Below, piece after piece: positions 21,318 through 30,214 of a DNA stretch of 64,000 nt. A program made the position numbers and the translations under genes. This stretch comes from Zygotorulaspora mrakii (taxonomy: Eukaryota; Ascomycota; Saccharomycetes; Saccharomycetales; Saccharomycetaceae). The notes beneath the pieces were generated by a model, which was not told the origin of the DNA, searched no databases, and saw only the letters and a program-made list of their open reading frames with translations. The DNA is taken from NCBI RefSeq assembly GCF_013402915.1, contig NC_050719.1, forward strand, positions 1,426,001 through 1,490,000, in the 5' to 3' direction. The stretch's first letter is position 1. Each line of letters begins with the position of its first letter.

Positions 21318-21560
21318 ATGAGCAGAAAATTGACACTTGATGAAGCTATCCCAAAGGCAATCGGCACTTTGTCGTTCGACGAGAACAACCAATTGATCGA
21401 GTCTACCGGTTGCGGTAAGGACAGAGTGGATGATATCATTGAAATCTCCCAGATGGAACTTGACAAAGAGGGATACGGAGTCATCTCGGAGAGTGATGTT
21501 ATCATCAACGTTTTCAAGAAGGCTGGTAAGACTGTTGTTGTTTATACTCCTAACAAATAA
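21318..21560 (+). CDS. EGO2: EGO2-like subunit of the EGO (Ragulator-like) complex
   Basis: This is an 80-residue protein beginning MSRKLTLDEAIPKAIGTL. Its pattern is a short strand (GTLSFDENNQLIESTGCG), a helix with an acidic face and C-terminal strands (KTVVVYTPNK), fitting the small roadblock-type fold of LAMTOR/Ego subunits. The assignment rests strongly on position: it is between ERS1 and FUB1, as YCR075W-A (EGO2) is in S. cerevisiae. The EGO complex anchors Rag GTPases Gtr1/Gtr2 on the vacuole for TORC1 signalling. S. cerevisiae also has a duplicate, EGO4 (YNR034W-A); only one gene is here. Sequence recognition alone is moderate. Confidence 0.75.
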   Translation: MSRKLTLDEAIPKAIGTLSFDENNQLIESTGCGKDRVDDIIEISQMELDKEGYGVISESDVIINVFKKAGKTVVVYTPNK

Positions 21561-21611
21561 TTAATTAGTATCAGTACAGCTACATAGTTAAAAAAAAGTA
21601 AGCCGAATAAC

Positions 21612-22472
21612 CTAAATGAAACCGCTTGAACCACCTCCGCAGAAACCACCGAGTCCACCTAACCCTCCTGGATTTCCGTATGGATCATCAAATTTGGCCC
21701 CAGGCATGTAGCCTGGTCCACGCAACTTGTTCTCCTGTTCCTTTCGTTGTCTAGAGTGCTCTTGCAAAGGATCAAATACCATGCCCCCTTGCCCTAATAT
21801 ACCGGGGCGGCCCCCAGAGGCTGCTGGGTCCATCAAATTGGGATACTTCTCACCTGTGGGATATAAATCATTCTCACCGTAACGCGAAGGTATACGCTCT
21901 TGAAGCCCTTGGGGCGTGTTTCCGTGACCACGGATTTCATATTCATCTTCGAAACTGGGCATGTCGTGTGGCCTCCTAAATGAATCGGGTTGAGCCCTTC
22001 CCAAGCTTTCGGCAAACGGATTATTTCTGCCAATACGCCAGCTGGGTTTCTGTTCTGTTACTGCTTCTTTCGGATGTGCTGATCTATCCTGGTCATAAAC
22101 TATGATACCTAGTTTCTCTGATATCTTTCTTAGCACGTTGTCCAGAATGTTTTCATTTTCTGCCATGTATTGTTGCATTTCTAGTGGGAACCCTTGCTTA
22201 ATGGGAATTTCAAGGTCTTTCTCATAATTAAATATTGATTGTTCCAAGCATTTATCATCTTTGGAGGTATACAGGGATAACAAGCATTTCTCACTAGGCT
22301 CGATTTCGACTCCATTTATATTCATATAACTTTTGCCACTTTCACCATCAATGGAGGCATTTACCACTTTTGCATCTTCTTCCCACTTTGTCAAATGGGT
22401 TGTTGGGTCCGCTCTTTCTATACTTTCAACAACTAATCGTACTGCAACACCTAGTTTGCCACTTACCAACAT
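21612..22472 (-). CDS. FUB1: FUB1, PI31-like proteasome regulator
   Basis: From the first ATG (22472) the product has 286 residues. The C-terminal third is Gly/Pro-rich with the PI31 signature: FDPLQEHSRQRKEQ, then GPGYMPGAKFDDPYGNPGG and a Gly-rich tail. PI31/Fub1 binds the 20S proteasome and modulates its activity and assembly. Position between EGO2 and PAT1 equals YCR076C. The N-terminal FP-like domain is poorly recognisable and the start is uncertain. The frame is open for another 19 codons upstream to a TGA at 22530-22532 but has no ATG there. A well-placed short ORF begins farther upstream at 22649. A missed exon, an upstream regulatory ORF or a sequence error could explain this. Confidence 0.8.
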   Translation of the reverse strand: MLVSGKLGVAVRLVVESIERADPTTHLTKWEEDAKVVNASIDGESGKSYMNINGVEIEPSEKCLLSLYTSKDDKCLEQSIFNYEKDLEIPIKQGFPLEMQQYMAENENILDNVLRKISEKLGIIVYDQDRSAHPKEAVTEQKPSWRIGRNNPFAESLGRAQPDSFRRPHDMPSFEDEYEIRGHGNTPQGLQERIPSRYGENDLYPTGEKYPNLMDPAASGGRPGILGQGGMVFDPLQEHSRQRKEQENKLRGPGYMPGAKFDDPYGNPGGLGGLGGFCGGGSSGFI

Positions 22473-23096
22473 TTTACCCAGATGTCTCCTTTCATAGTTA
22501 TTTAACAAGTGTTCATTGCAAAGGGCATTTCACCAAAACACCCTTAAAAATACGCTCCAATGTTACATGAAAAAAGCAAGTTAAAAAACGTAGATGTATT
22601 TGGAAAGAATGTTTTCTTCGGCGTTGTCGATAGTAACTTGGTTAGACATTGATGATAATACTATGATATTCAATTATAGAGATATATAATTCCTTGGTTC
22701 TCTATATCATGAATTGAGATAAAACCAATTGAACTTGGATTAATATCTGGAAAATACGTCAGTATTTATACCTAGCATTTCGCACCTATTAAACCATAAG
22801 AGAGGACGACGATTGAAGTATTTTCATCGTCATTACACCCATTTCTACTCTCATAGAATCCATACTACAACTGCTATTTCTTGTTCCATGTCATAGACTC
22901 CTTCGTAGTCAGATTCCTGAATTGTAAACGTTTCGCGATGGAGTATCATCCGATATCTTCCCAGGATCGATTGATATTCCGTTAGGGCTTCATCTGGCTT
23001 CGTTTATTTTGTTTTACAGACCAATTGCCTTGTTTCTTACAAAATCGATTTATGTTTCAACAAGATTTTATATATACAACTATTTAGTTCATCATC
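22473..23096. other. Intergenic region PAT1-FUB1 with a 22-codon upstream ORF
   Basis: This 624-bp stretch separates the tandem genes PAT1 and FUB1. On the minus strand an ATG at 22649 opens a 22-codon frame that reads MSNQVTIDNAEENILSKYIY and stops at 22581, 109 bp before the FUB1 ATG. No GTATGT/TACTAAC splice signals are visible between them. Otherwise nothing is recognised. Confidence 0.45.
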
Positions 23097-25754
23097 TTAC
23101 TTCAGCTCTGTTATTTCGCCGTCTCTGGCAACAAGGCCCATGACGTTGAGAAACAAATTTAAATCCTGATACAATTTTTCCCTCTTATATAATGAGGCGG
23201 TTTGATCTTGTTGATTTTTTCCTAATTCCTCAGCTGCCGTGATGGTGCCGAATATTTCATCTCTGATCTCATCAATGATTATTCTTTGATGGTTCAGTTT
23301 ACCACTGAGAGCCAAGGAAGCAAGAAACTGCCAAATGTAAGCTTGATCGTAATACTGCGATGAAGTGGAGATTGTTGGCATTGTAGGAGTAGCGATCGCA
23401 CTTCCCGACGAAGCAGAAGGACGTGAATTAATACTAACAGTTTTGTCAGTGTACTCCTTTGGTGGGAAAACTAATGATAATCTCGTTTCCAAGGAAGTAA
23501 ATAGTTTGTCATAGACTTCATTCCATGCTGAGATTTCTGGCGATGATAGCACATTTGATCTGTTTATATCTTGCCTAATCAAAGCAGCACGGGATATCAG
23601 GACAGTGATCAAATTCAGACCAATTTTAGAAGTTGAAATGAAAGAAACGTTGTTATTTCTTATCAAATATAGTAAGAGGCCCATAATCTCGATAAAGTTT
23701 GCGCTGTTTGATAAAAATGATACAATGATCTTCAAAAAAACAGCTTGGAAGAGTTCAATTTGTTTCAACTGGTTCTCTGATGGAGAAGCATTGGTCTTAT
23801 AAGAACTGATGATAATAATGTTCAAATGCGATAGCTCTCCAAAAAACGTTTGCAACAGTTTTAGTTTTTGACTGTTATCTAAAAAATTGAATATACGTGG
23901 CATAATCTTGACACCCTTGTCGAATGACAACATTGAGATGAAAGGACAGACTTCATAAGACTCGTCACCAATATGTAGGGCTTCCCACAAGGCAGCGCTA
24001 TCAACAGGATTTCCACTTCTCAGTTGAGCCTCTAATTCTAAAACTTCTTCGTAAACAGTCTCAATTAGGGACAAAACAAACTTTCTACCACCAGATCGAG
24101 ACAATACAGAACTTTGATCGACTGAAGTGAAAGCATAAGAGGATCTTCTTCTAGCTTTTGACTTTTGGTCTATTTCCACATTACCAAGTGTTTCAGTGAC
24201 GGCTTCAAGAGCTGGTGTCGAGCCGCGCGATAATTTTGCAGTACTGGAATCATCTGCTATGGCGCTTTCATCAGCAAGCCTTTGCAATGGAATCTGCAAT
24301 TGTCTACGAGGAGCTTTGCTATTCATTGCTGAAGAGATTTTACCCAAAACCCCTTCACGAGCAGCATCGATATGATCTTTGCTCTTTTGTGGTCTTTCTT
24401 TAGCAACTGTAACAGCCTTTTCAACTTGGCTTTGCATTCTTTGTAAGGCAACATCTGCCCTCTTATAACGACCACCCAGTCTGTGACCGGAATGCTCCAA
24501 ATAAGCACGAGCAATCAAATCCTTGTTGGCTTCACCAACAATTCCTCCTGATTGAATGATCTTATAGACTTGGAAGTAGAAATCTTCATTATAAGGATCA
24601 TCAGTAACAATTTGAGAAAGTTGATATCTAGTAATGAAATCTTTATCTCTTGGTGTCATTAAGCCTGAATGTTTCAAAATTTTTTCAACCTTAGCCTGAC
24701 GAATTTGCAGCCTCTTCTGTTCCTCTGCGGTTAATGGTTCTCTTCTACCTTGTCCGCGATTATATCTAAAGTTTTCCCTTGGAGTTTGCGGAGGAGAAAC
24801 CAACTGTTGAGGATGAAGAAAATGTTGGTGCTGTTGCTGTGTCATAGTTTCAACGAAGGTTTGCTTGTTCTGCTGGTGGTTGTGCACTTCTTGAGGCGGT
24901 GGTGTCATTGTTGAAGTAGCTATCATTGGCGAGCCTGGATTAGTTGGTTTAGGAGAAGGTTGAACTGGCTGCATCTGAGGAGACCTTCCTAACTGGGTTC
25001 CGGGAGGAAATTCCATCGGCTGAGTTCCTGAAACATTTCCTTGCTCCTGTTGCTTGTCTGTAGGGTTATTCAAAGGAGGCTGGTACATTGTAGCCTGATT
25101 GCCTTGGTTCATAATAACTGGCTGCATTTGTTGAAATGGAGGGATATTTTGCATGCCCTGTGGAGAGAATGATGATGGGTACTGATTTGGAAATTGGTGT
25201 TGCATGAATCCCTGTGGATGGGGAGGTGGCATACCGTATCCTGGTCCTGCCATGCCCATGAATCCTTGCTGAGAAGCAGCCATCTGTCTTTGACGTTGTT
25301 GTCTCTCCAAGTCTTCCATTGATAACACTTGCCCTTGAGTCTGATAGTGACCCTGAGGTTGCTGAGTAGAAACACGAGGCTGATTTGTCCACAAAGATTC
25401 CATAGGCTTCAAATCCTGTGTGTCATCTAACGAGGTTCGCGTAACAGGATCTGCACCGGAGGACGCGGCTGCCACGTAAGATCTGCTTGGCATCGTATAA
25501 GTGCTAGGTGCTTCAACTTCAGTTTTCTTATTAAGAGCAGCGGCAGAACCATGACCAAAATCAAAGTCTGTACCTAACTCAGCAGGTCCACCAAATGTCT
25601 CATCATTCAAATAATCATATTCTTCTACTGCATAATCACCAAGGCCCTTGTACGTTTCTTCAAAATCCAAGGTCTTGCCATTATCATCCTTGTTACCATT
25701 TTGCTTCTTAGGGTTCGAACCAGGCAACGAAGCATCAAAGCCGAAAAATGACAT
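23097..25754 (-). CDS. PAT1: PAT1, decapping activator and P-body scaffold
   Basis: The 885-residue protein starts MSFFGFDASLPGSN with FEETYKGLGDY and YLNDETFGG, the conserved N-terminal region that contacts Dhh1. A long Pro/Gln/Met-rich low-complexity middle (about 130-330) leads to the central block LQIRQAKVEKILKHSGLMTPRDKDFITRYQLSQIV and the all-helical C-terminal domain (about 530-885) that binds Lsm1-7 and Dcp2. It promotes mRNA decapping and translational repression in the cytoplasm. It is longer than S. cerevisiae Pat1 (796 aa) mainly through the low-complexity segment. Position after FUB1 matches YCR077C. Start codon is unambiguous. Confidence 0.96.
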   Translation of the reverse strand: MSFFGFDASLPGSNPKKQNGNKDDNGKTLDFEETYKGLGDYAVEEYDYLNDETFGGPAELGTDFDFGHGSAAALNKKTEVEAPSTYTMPSRSYVAAASSGADPVTRTSLDDTQDLKPMESLWTNQPRVSTQQPQGHYQTQGQVLSMEDLERQQRQRQMAASQQGFMGMAGPGYGMPPPHPQGFMQHQFPNQYPSSFSPQGMQNIPPFQQMQPVIMNQGNQATMYQPPLNNPTDKQQEQGNVSGTQPMEFPPGTQLGRSPQMQPVQPSPKPTNPGSPMIATSTMTPPPQEVHNHQQNKQTFVETMTQQQHQHFLHPQQLVSPPQTPRENFRYNRGQGRREPLTAEEQKRLQIRQAKVEKILKHSGLMTPRDKDFITRYQLSQIVTDDPYNEDFYFQVYKIIQSGGIVGEANKDLIARAYLEHSGHRLGGRYKRADVALQRMQSQVEKAVTVAKERPQKSKDHIDAAREGVLGKISSAMNSKAPRRQLQIPLQRLADESAIADDSSTAKLSRGSTPALEAVTETLGNVEIDQKSKARRRSSYAFTSVDQSSVLSRSGGRKFVLSLIETVYEEVLELEAQLRSGNPVDSAALWEALHIGDESYEVCPFISMLSFDKGVKIMPRIFNFLDNSQKLKLLQTFFGELSHLNIIIISSYKTNASPSENQLKQIELFQAVFLKIIVSFLSNSANFIEIMGLLLYLIRNNNVSFISTSKIGLNLITVLISRAALIRQDINRSNVLSSPEISAWNEVYDKLFTSLETRLSLVFPPKEYTDKTVSINSRPSASSGSAIATPTMPTISTSSQYYDQAYIWQFLASLALSGKLNHQRIIIDEIRDEIFGTITAAEELGKNQQDQTASLYKREKLYQDLNLFLNVMGLVARDGEITELK

Positions 25755-26000
25755 GCTGAATAAGTATATCTAAGCAGCACCAAATTTCAACCAGAATTTA
25801 GCGATGCAGCTGAATCGAGTCGATTGGATTGAGTCTCTTTTGTCAGTTGAATTGGAGTGCGTTGCTTTTACACTCATATGCTTGTTTTGACAACTTTTTT
25901 CCAAAGGGAATGCCGAATTGGACACTGTTGAAAATTTGTGAAATATGTCACACTTTACGTTTTTTATTAGAATTTACATATGACCAACTTATATATACAT

Positions 26001-26996
26001 CTAATATGAGACCATCTTTCTGCCCGTTATCGTTCTTCTAGTCTGCTGCTGCTTGCTCTGTTGATCAATATCCTCTTCTTCCTCGTCGAGTTTGGCTCTG
26101 TTCAAAACTTTAATGAAGGAATCTACTCTGTATCTCATTCTCGAATGCATGTAAGCCTTGGAGCACTTAATGTGATAATGGAAGTAATTTCTGAAAAGTG
26201 TGAGATGAGACAACGTTGAGAATTGTAATTCGGGGGTTTGAAAATGACGTGGGAATAAGACAAACGTGATAAACCTCCTACTGGTGTCGCTAGAATTCAT
26301 ACTAGCTACTGCACCTGCATTCTGTAATTCCAGAGGCGGCTCATGCGAGAAAAGAACCTGTGGGGCCGATTGAATACTGCGGTTTCTTTTTCTAGCGTCG
26401 ACAAACTCCTGTAGAAAGACTTTACCAAACACTTTGTCCGTTTCGTCCTGGAATATCGTTTCGAAGATAACAGTAATACGGTCATATGAAGGTTTGATAA
26501 ATAAATTCTCATCGTCTCTATACTTTATAGTGTGCAAAATATTCGTTTCCGACTCCGTACCTTCTGGTGCGGCACTTAAAGTAACAAATTCGTTGAACGC
26601 CAACTGGAACGCATAGCCAAGAACCAAAGTTTTTAGTAATGACAAGTCCTTCATCGCTTCAGGTTGTAGCTTTCCCAAATCGAGTAGCAACGTGTAATCG
26701 TATCCACTTTCGGGAACAGAAGACGCAGATATTCCACTGTAATTTGCATACTTGCTCTGCAAGTATGCTACCAATCCGGGGCCACCAGTGCATTGCGAAA
26801 CACTTTGCCATGCCTTGGTCCGAATGCTCAAAGCAAGCGTCAACTTGTCTTCAGAAGCATTGGAGATGTGGAAAGTAGTGTAGTCAAAGTCTGAAATAAT
26901 ACGGTCCAGCGTCAATGGGGTACCATTCCCGTATGCCTCAATTGCTTCACTCAGAGTCTTCTGAATTAGTAAATTATTTGGTTGTAAATGCAACAT
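26001..26996 (-). CDS. ARC35: ARC35, ARPC2 subunit of the Arp2/3 complex
   Basis: The 331-residue product starts [15 protein letters not shown], matching yeast Arc35 (YNR035C, 342 aa). The C-terminal part carries the ARPC2 signature: [13 protein letters not shown], then [21 protein letters not shown] and [15 protein letters not shown]2 with ARPC4 forms the core of Arp2/3, which nucleates branched actin at endocytic patches. The chosen ATG at 26996 aligns exactly with the family; an eleven-codon open extension lacks an ATG. A Gln/Arg tail ([10 protein letters not shown]) precedes the end. It is tandem with MRPS12 upstream and PAT1 downstream on the same strand. Confidence 0.95.
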   Translation of the reverse strand: MLHLQPNNLLIQKTLSEAIEAYGNGTPLTLDRIISDFDYTTFHISNASEDKLTLALSIRTKAWQSVSQCTGGPGLVAYLQSKYANYSGISASSVPESGYDYTLLLDLGKLQPEAMKDLSLLKTLVLGYAFQLAFNEFVTLSAAPEGTESETNILHTIKYRDDENLFIKPSYDRITVIFETIFQDETDKVFGKVFLQEFVDARKRNRSIQSAPQVLFSHEPPLELQNAGAVASMNSSDTSRRFITFVLFPRHFQTPELQFSTLSHLTLFRNYFHYHIKCSKAYMHSRMRYRVDSFIKVLNRAKLDEEEEDIDQQSKQQQTRRTITGRKMVSY

Positions 26997-27251
26997 TGTA
27001 TCAATTGAAAGACCACAGCGGTTAGGCAACAGTTAATATAACTTTACAATGTCTGGATGCAAGTAGACGTTCTCCTTCACCAGATAATTGGGTAGTTCCG
27101 TCAATTGGTGATTTGTACTTTCCTTAATGGATAGGGGCCCTAGGCCCTAGATCGCAAGAAAAATAATGTCACAGTTTACGCACTGAATATTTGAGCTTTT
27201 TGAATTGCGTTTACATAGGTTTATTTACAGAGAAATGATGTTAAGTATCCA

Positions 27252-27773
27252 CTATTCGCTCTTCGAAGGTTTCTTGACACCATACTTGGACCTCGAGGTG
27301 ACTCTGTTTACTACGCCGCTCAGATCACCTGTACCACGGACCAAGTGGTACTTGACACCCGGCAGGTCTTGGCAACGACCCCCACGTACATAAACAATGC
27401 TATGTTCTTGGGCATTGTGGCCCTCGCCCGGGATATATGCGGAAACGATGTTGCCATTCGTAAGTCTCACTCTACACGCTTTGCGTTGAGCAGAATTGGG
27501 CTTCTTGGGTTTCAGCACCATTACCCTGAGAACTACACCCTTACGGATTGGACATCTCTCGAGATCTGGCGATACAGAAACTTTCTTACGCTGCGGTGGT
27601 TCAACGCCTCTTTTGATTTGATTCAATGTAGCTGCTCGTGGTAGACAAGTTGAAAAAGCGCATCTTTGCGCCAAGTCTGAAGTAACCCGATCTATACATG
27701 GCCTGAAAAGCGGTTTGTAAATTGGTTGAGCAGAGCGTGCTCTCAGGCACACTGTTGATAGTCTGGAAAACAT
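27252..27773 (-). CDS. MRPS12: MRPS12, mitochondrial ribosomal protein uS12m
   Basis: The 173-residue protein has an Arg-rich mitochondrial presequence (about 1-45) and a complete bacterial-type S12 core. The S12 decoding-site motifs are present: [21 protein letters not shown], then [21 protein letters not shown] and [15 protein letters not shown]. It forms the decoding centre of the mitoribosomal small subunit. It equals YNR036C in position and length class. The start ATG at 27773 is the only plausible one. The promoter is shared with the divergent PTC6 and contains an Abf1 consensus site. Confidence 0.97.
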   Translation of the reverse strand: MFSRLSTVCLRARSAQPIYKPLFRPCIDRVTSDLAQRCAFSTCLPRAATLNQIKRGVEPPQRKKVSVSPDLERCPIRKGVVLRVMVLKPKKPNSAQRKACRVRLTNGNIVSAYIPGEGHNAQEHSIVYVRGGRCQDLPGVKYHLVRGTGDLSGVVNRVTSRSKYGVKKPSKSE

Positions 27774-28143
27774 CCTATGGTGTCTTATGTGGGCTCGTAT
27801 TTCAACGTACTATCAAAGTGTAGGTTTTACTTTGCTGAATTTTTAATATTGAAATTAGAAAATATTCAATCACGGCAAACGGGAATAGAGACAACTGCCA
27901 ATTATCTTGAGGGATGCATATAGTAAAGCAGTCGTTTCGAGTTCTGGGACGGCTGTATTGCGAATTAAGTGGATTTATCTGTGTTGGTGAGGTAGTCGTG
28001 CGCTGTTGTACAAGGAAAGCTGCCGTTATTGGAAAGGGGTGGACGCCAGGAGTAACAAGGACACTTATTGCCTCGTTAAGAAAGGCACTTTAGAGAGCAG
28101 AGTGTTCGATTAAGGAAACGTACAGTGTGTGCATGGTAGATGA
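27774..28143. promoter_or_regulatory. Divergent promoter MRPS12/PTC6
   Basis: This 370-bp region lies between two divergent genes for mitochondrial proteins. It has an AT-rich proximal segment on the MRPS12 side and an Abf1 consensus at 27869-27881. No additional gene is supported. Confidence 0.55.
27869..27881 (+). promoter_or_regulatory. Abf1-type site RTCRY-N5-ACG
   Basis: ATCACGGCAAACG is an exact match to the general regulatory factor Abf1 consensus (RTCRYNNNNNACG). It lies about 100 bp from the MRPS12 start and 260 bp from PTC6. Abf1 often organises divergent promoters and mitochondrial-protein genes in yeast. Confidence 0.55.
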
Positions 28144-29631
28144 ATGGGAAGAACGCAGCCATTTATCCATCTGAAGCCTGCTAATCTGGGGGCGTCCTTC
28201 GGCTCGAGGAGATGGAGATTTCCAACTGCTAGTGGGATTAGCGGGAGTAACAGGACTAGCCGTATTGATGGTGCACGGCAAAACCAGGCTAGCGGCCAGT
28301 CGGAGAGTTCTTTGATGTTACGAGTTCATTTAAAAAAATTTCCTAGTGTTATCGGGCACAGTTCCAGCAGGGTCAACCGCATGTACAACGAAGATAGCTA
28401 TTCTATCAATATGCTCAAGTTACCATCTCTAGGGCAAGAAATGGAGTTCTATCGTAACGGGGGGATTCCTGAGCAAGAAAACAACAGCAAGAAGTCGGTA
28501 CTTAACTTATCCATTTTTGATGGTCACGGTGGGAAGGGGAGAGTCTCGAAGTTGCTGGCAGAATACTTACATAATGCAATCGTAGATTCCTTCCCGACAC
28601 AAGCACAGTTTTACGATCTTCTATTGCAATATAAGAATCTCATAGGTGGCAGATACTGGGAGAGAATGTTCCAGAATAGGGATTCATTTTATGATAGGTT
28701 TATCAGACATTGTAATACAAAGCAAGAACAAGTTCTATATGGATTGGATAAATCTGGGTCAAGAATGATTTTTGATAAATGGGGGAATATAATAGATAAA
28801 ACAAGTCTGTTGAATGAAAATGAGAGACTGAGATTGTATTATGCTTTCTTAAAGTTCGATCTAGATTATTGCTGTGGGTTCAACGACAAGGAGATTAGTC
28901 CGGAACAGAGACTTGAGAAATTCCCTGGTGGTTCAACAGCTTCATCGATATTCATTTCCTCATACGACGAAACTCTGTCATTCGACGAATCTTTTTTCGT
29001 CGAACCCAACGGATTGCTAAAGCTTGTTGTTACCCAAGTAGGTGATACAAAAATCATTTTATGTGATCAAAATGGTATTGCTCACAGTTTGACCAAAATG
29101 CACCATGCAAACTCTTCGAGAGAAACCAAAAGATTGAAGGCCTCTTCCGGGTTCCAAACGGATTCTTTCGGTGACACCAGATTCTTGAATAACTTTACAA
29201 ATACCAGATCTTTTGGTGACTTAACAGGTAAACGTGAGGGTCTTTCTTGCGAGCCAGACATCTATTCATACTTGATTGGAGATACTATGGAATTACCGCA
29301 TTCTGAACGCTCCAAATTGCAGTTTGGCGGCGAGGAATGTTTCATATGTTTAATAACCGACGGTATCTCTGATTTGGCGTCGGATCAGGAGTTGACGGAT
29401 CTCATAACTTCAACCGTCAACATGCGTGGTTTGAAGACAGCTTCCCCGCAGTTTGTTGCTGACGAAGTTATAAAATATATCATGGCTCTTGGAGGGAAAC
29501 ATGCAGACAATGCCACTTGTCTAATACTTAGACTATCTAATTGGGGAAATTGGCCAAACATAGATCGTACTGGTGCGATAAGAGAAGAGAAGTTACTAGC
29601 AGCTTCTCAGCTCGACAGAACGGAGGATTAA
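28144..29631 (+). CDS. PTC6: PTC6, mitochondrial PP2C phosphatase
   Basis: The 495-residue protein has an Arg-rich, acid-poor N-terminus (1-60), fitting a mitochondrial presequence. A PP2C domain follows with NEDSY (82-86), FDGHGG (125-130), a GD.K block (QVGDTKIILCD), LITDGISD and the final ADNATCLILRL with the metal-binding Asp-Asn. All Mg/Mn-binding acidic residues expected of PP2C are visible. In S. cerevisiae Ptc6 (YCR079W, 442 aa) dephosphorylates pyruvate dehydrogenase E1-alpha and affects mitophagy. It therefore should oppose the PDH kinase encoded at 17.1 kb. The extra length is mostly in the leader and one insert (about 330-370). Confidence 0.92.
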   Translation: MGRTQPFIHLKPANLGASFGSRRWRFPTASGISGSNRTSRIDGARQNQASGQSESSLMLRVHLKKFPSVIGHSSSRVNRMYNEDSYSINMLKLPSLGQEMEFYRNGGIPEQENNSKKSVLNLSIFDGHGGKGRVSKLLAEYLHNAIVDSFPTQAQFYDLLLQYKNLIGGRYWERMFQNRDSFYDRFIRHCNTKQEQVLYGLDKSGSRMIFDKWGNIIDKTSLLNENERLRLYYAFLKFDLDYCCGFNDKEISPEQRLEKFPGGSTASSIFISSYDETLSFDESFFVEPNGLLKLVVTQVGDTKIILCDQNGIAHSLTKMHHANSSRETKRLKASSGFQTDSFGDTRFLNNFTNTRSFGDLTGKREGLSCEPDIYSYLIGDTMELPHSERSKLQFGGEECFICLITDGISDLASDQELTDLITSTVNMRGLKTASPQFVADEVIKYIMALGGKHADNATCLILRLSNWGNWPNIDRTGAIREEKLLAASQLDRTED

Positions 29632-29731
29632 CATCATCATATAGGTTCATAGGTATATGTAGCGTTTATTATACACATGAAGCATTGAAAACAGTTTTTC
29701 TGAGATATATACAGGAGAAGAATATTTTCTT

Positions 29732-30007
29732 TCATTTGTTCTTGGTTTGCGTATAACTAAATCTCTTCCGTGTTGGAACGAACTCTCCAAGCTTCTTCCC
29801 TACCATATCTTCTTCAACTTCAAAAGCTACATATTCTTTCCCGTTGTGAACTTGGAACTTTAAGCCAACAAATTGTGGTAATACGGTTGCAGATCTAGCA
29901 TTTGTCCTAATTGCGGTTCCTTTAGCCATGGCTTCTTTAATTGGAAGAGGAACAATGTGAGGGCCTTTCCAAGCGGAACGGGAAAGCAACAGGAGACACT
30001 GACGCAT
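29732..30007 (-). CDS. RSM19: RSM19, mitochondrial ribosomal protein uS19m
   Basis: This 91-residue protein is the same length as S. cerevisiae Rsm19 (YNR037C) and nearly collinear with it. It has [17 protein letters not shown], then [27 protein letters not shown] and [14 protein letters not shown], the universal S19 signature. It contacts 16S-type rRNA in the head of the small mitoribosomal subunit. The gene is convergent with PTC6 and divergent from DBP6. It is intact. Confidence 0.97.
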   Translation of the reverse strand: MRQCLLLLSRSAWKGPHIVPLPIKEAMAKGTAIRTNARSATVLPQFVGLKFQVHNGKEYVAFEVEEDMVGKKLGEFVPTRKRFSYTQTKNK

Positions 30008-30150
30008 TTGAGATTATGAATTATGCGATTGAAATACCAGCTAACTATTAGATAGTTGTCTTTTGTTTGTTTGTTTAGAGCAACAGATCGCTTTGGTCAT
30101 TTTTTAAGTTTTCAGGCCCATTGCAAAAAAAAAATGGGAACTTGGAAGAT

Positions 30151-30160
30151 GTGATGAGTT
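30151..30160 (+). promoter_or_regulatory. PAC-like element upstream of DBP6
   Basis: GTGATGAGTT differs from the PAC consensus GCGATGAGNT at one base and lies 55-64 bp before the DBP6 ATG, a typical distance. No clear RRPE was found beside it, so support is weaker than for RSA4. Confidence 0.4.
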
Positions 30161-30214
30161 TCTCGATGCTAAACGGAAAACAGAAAAGAACGTCCTAAAG
30201 ACCCAATTTTGTCA

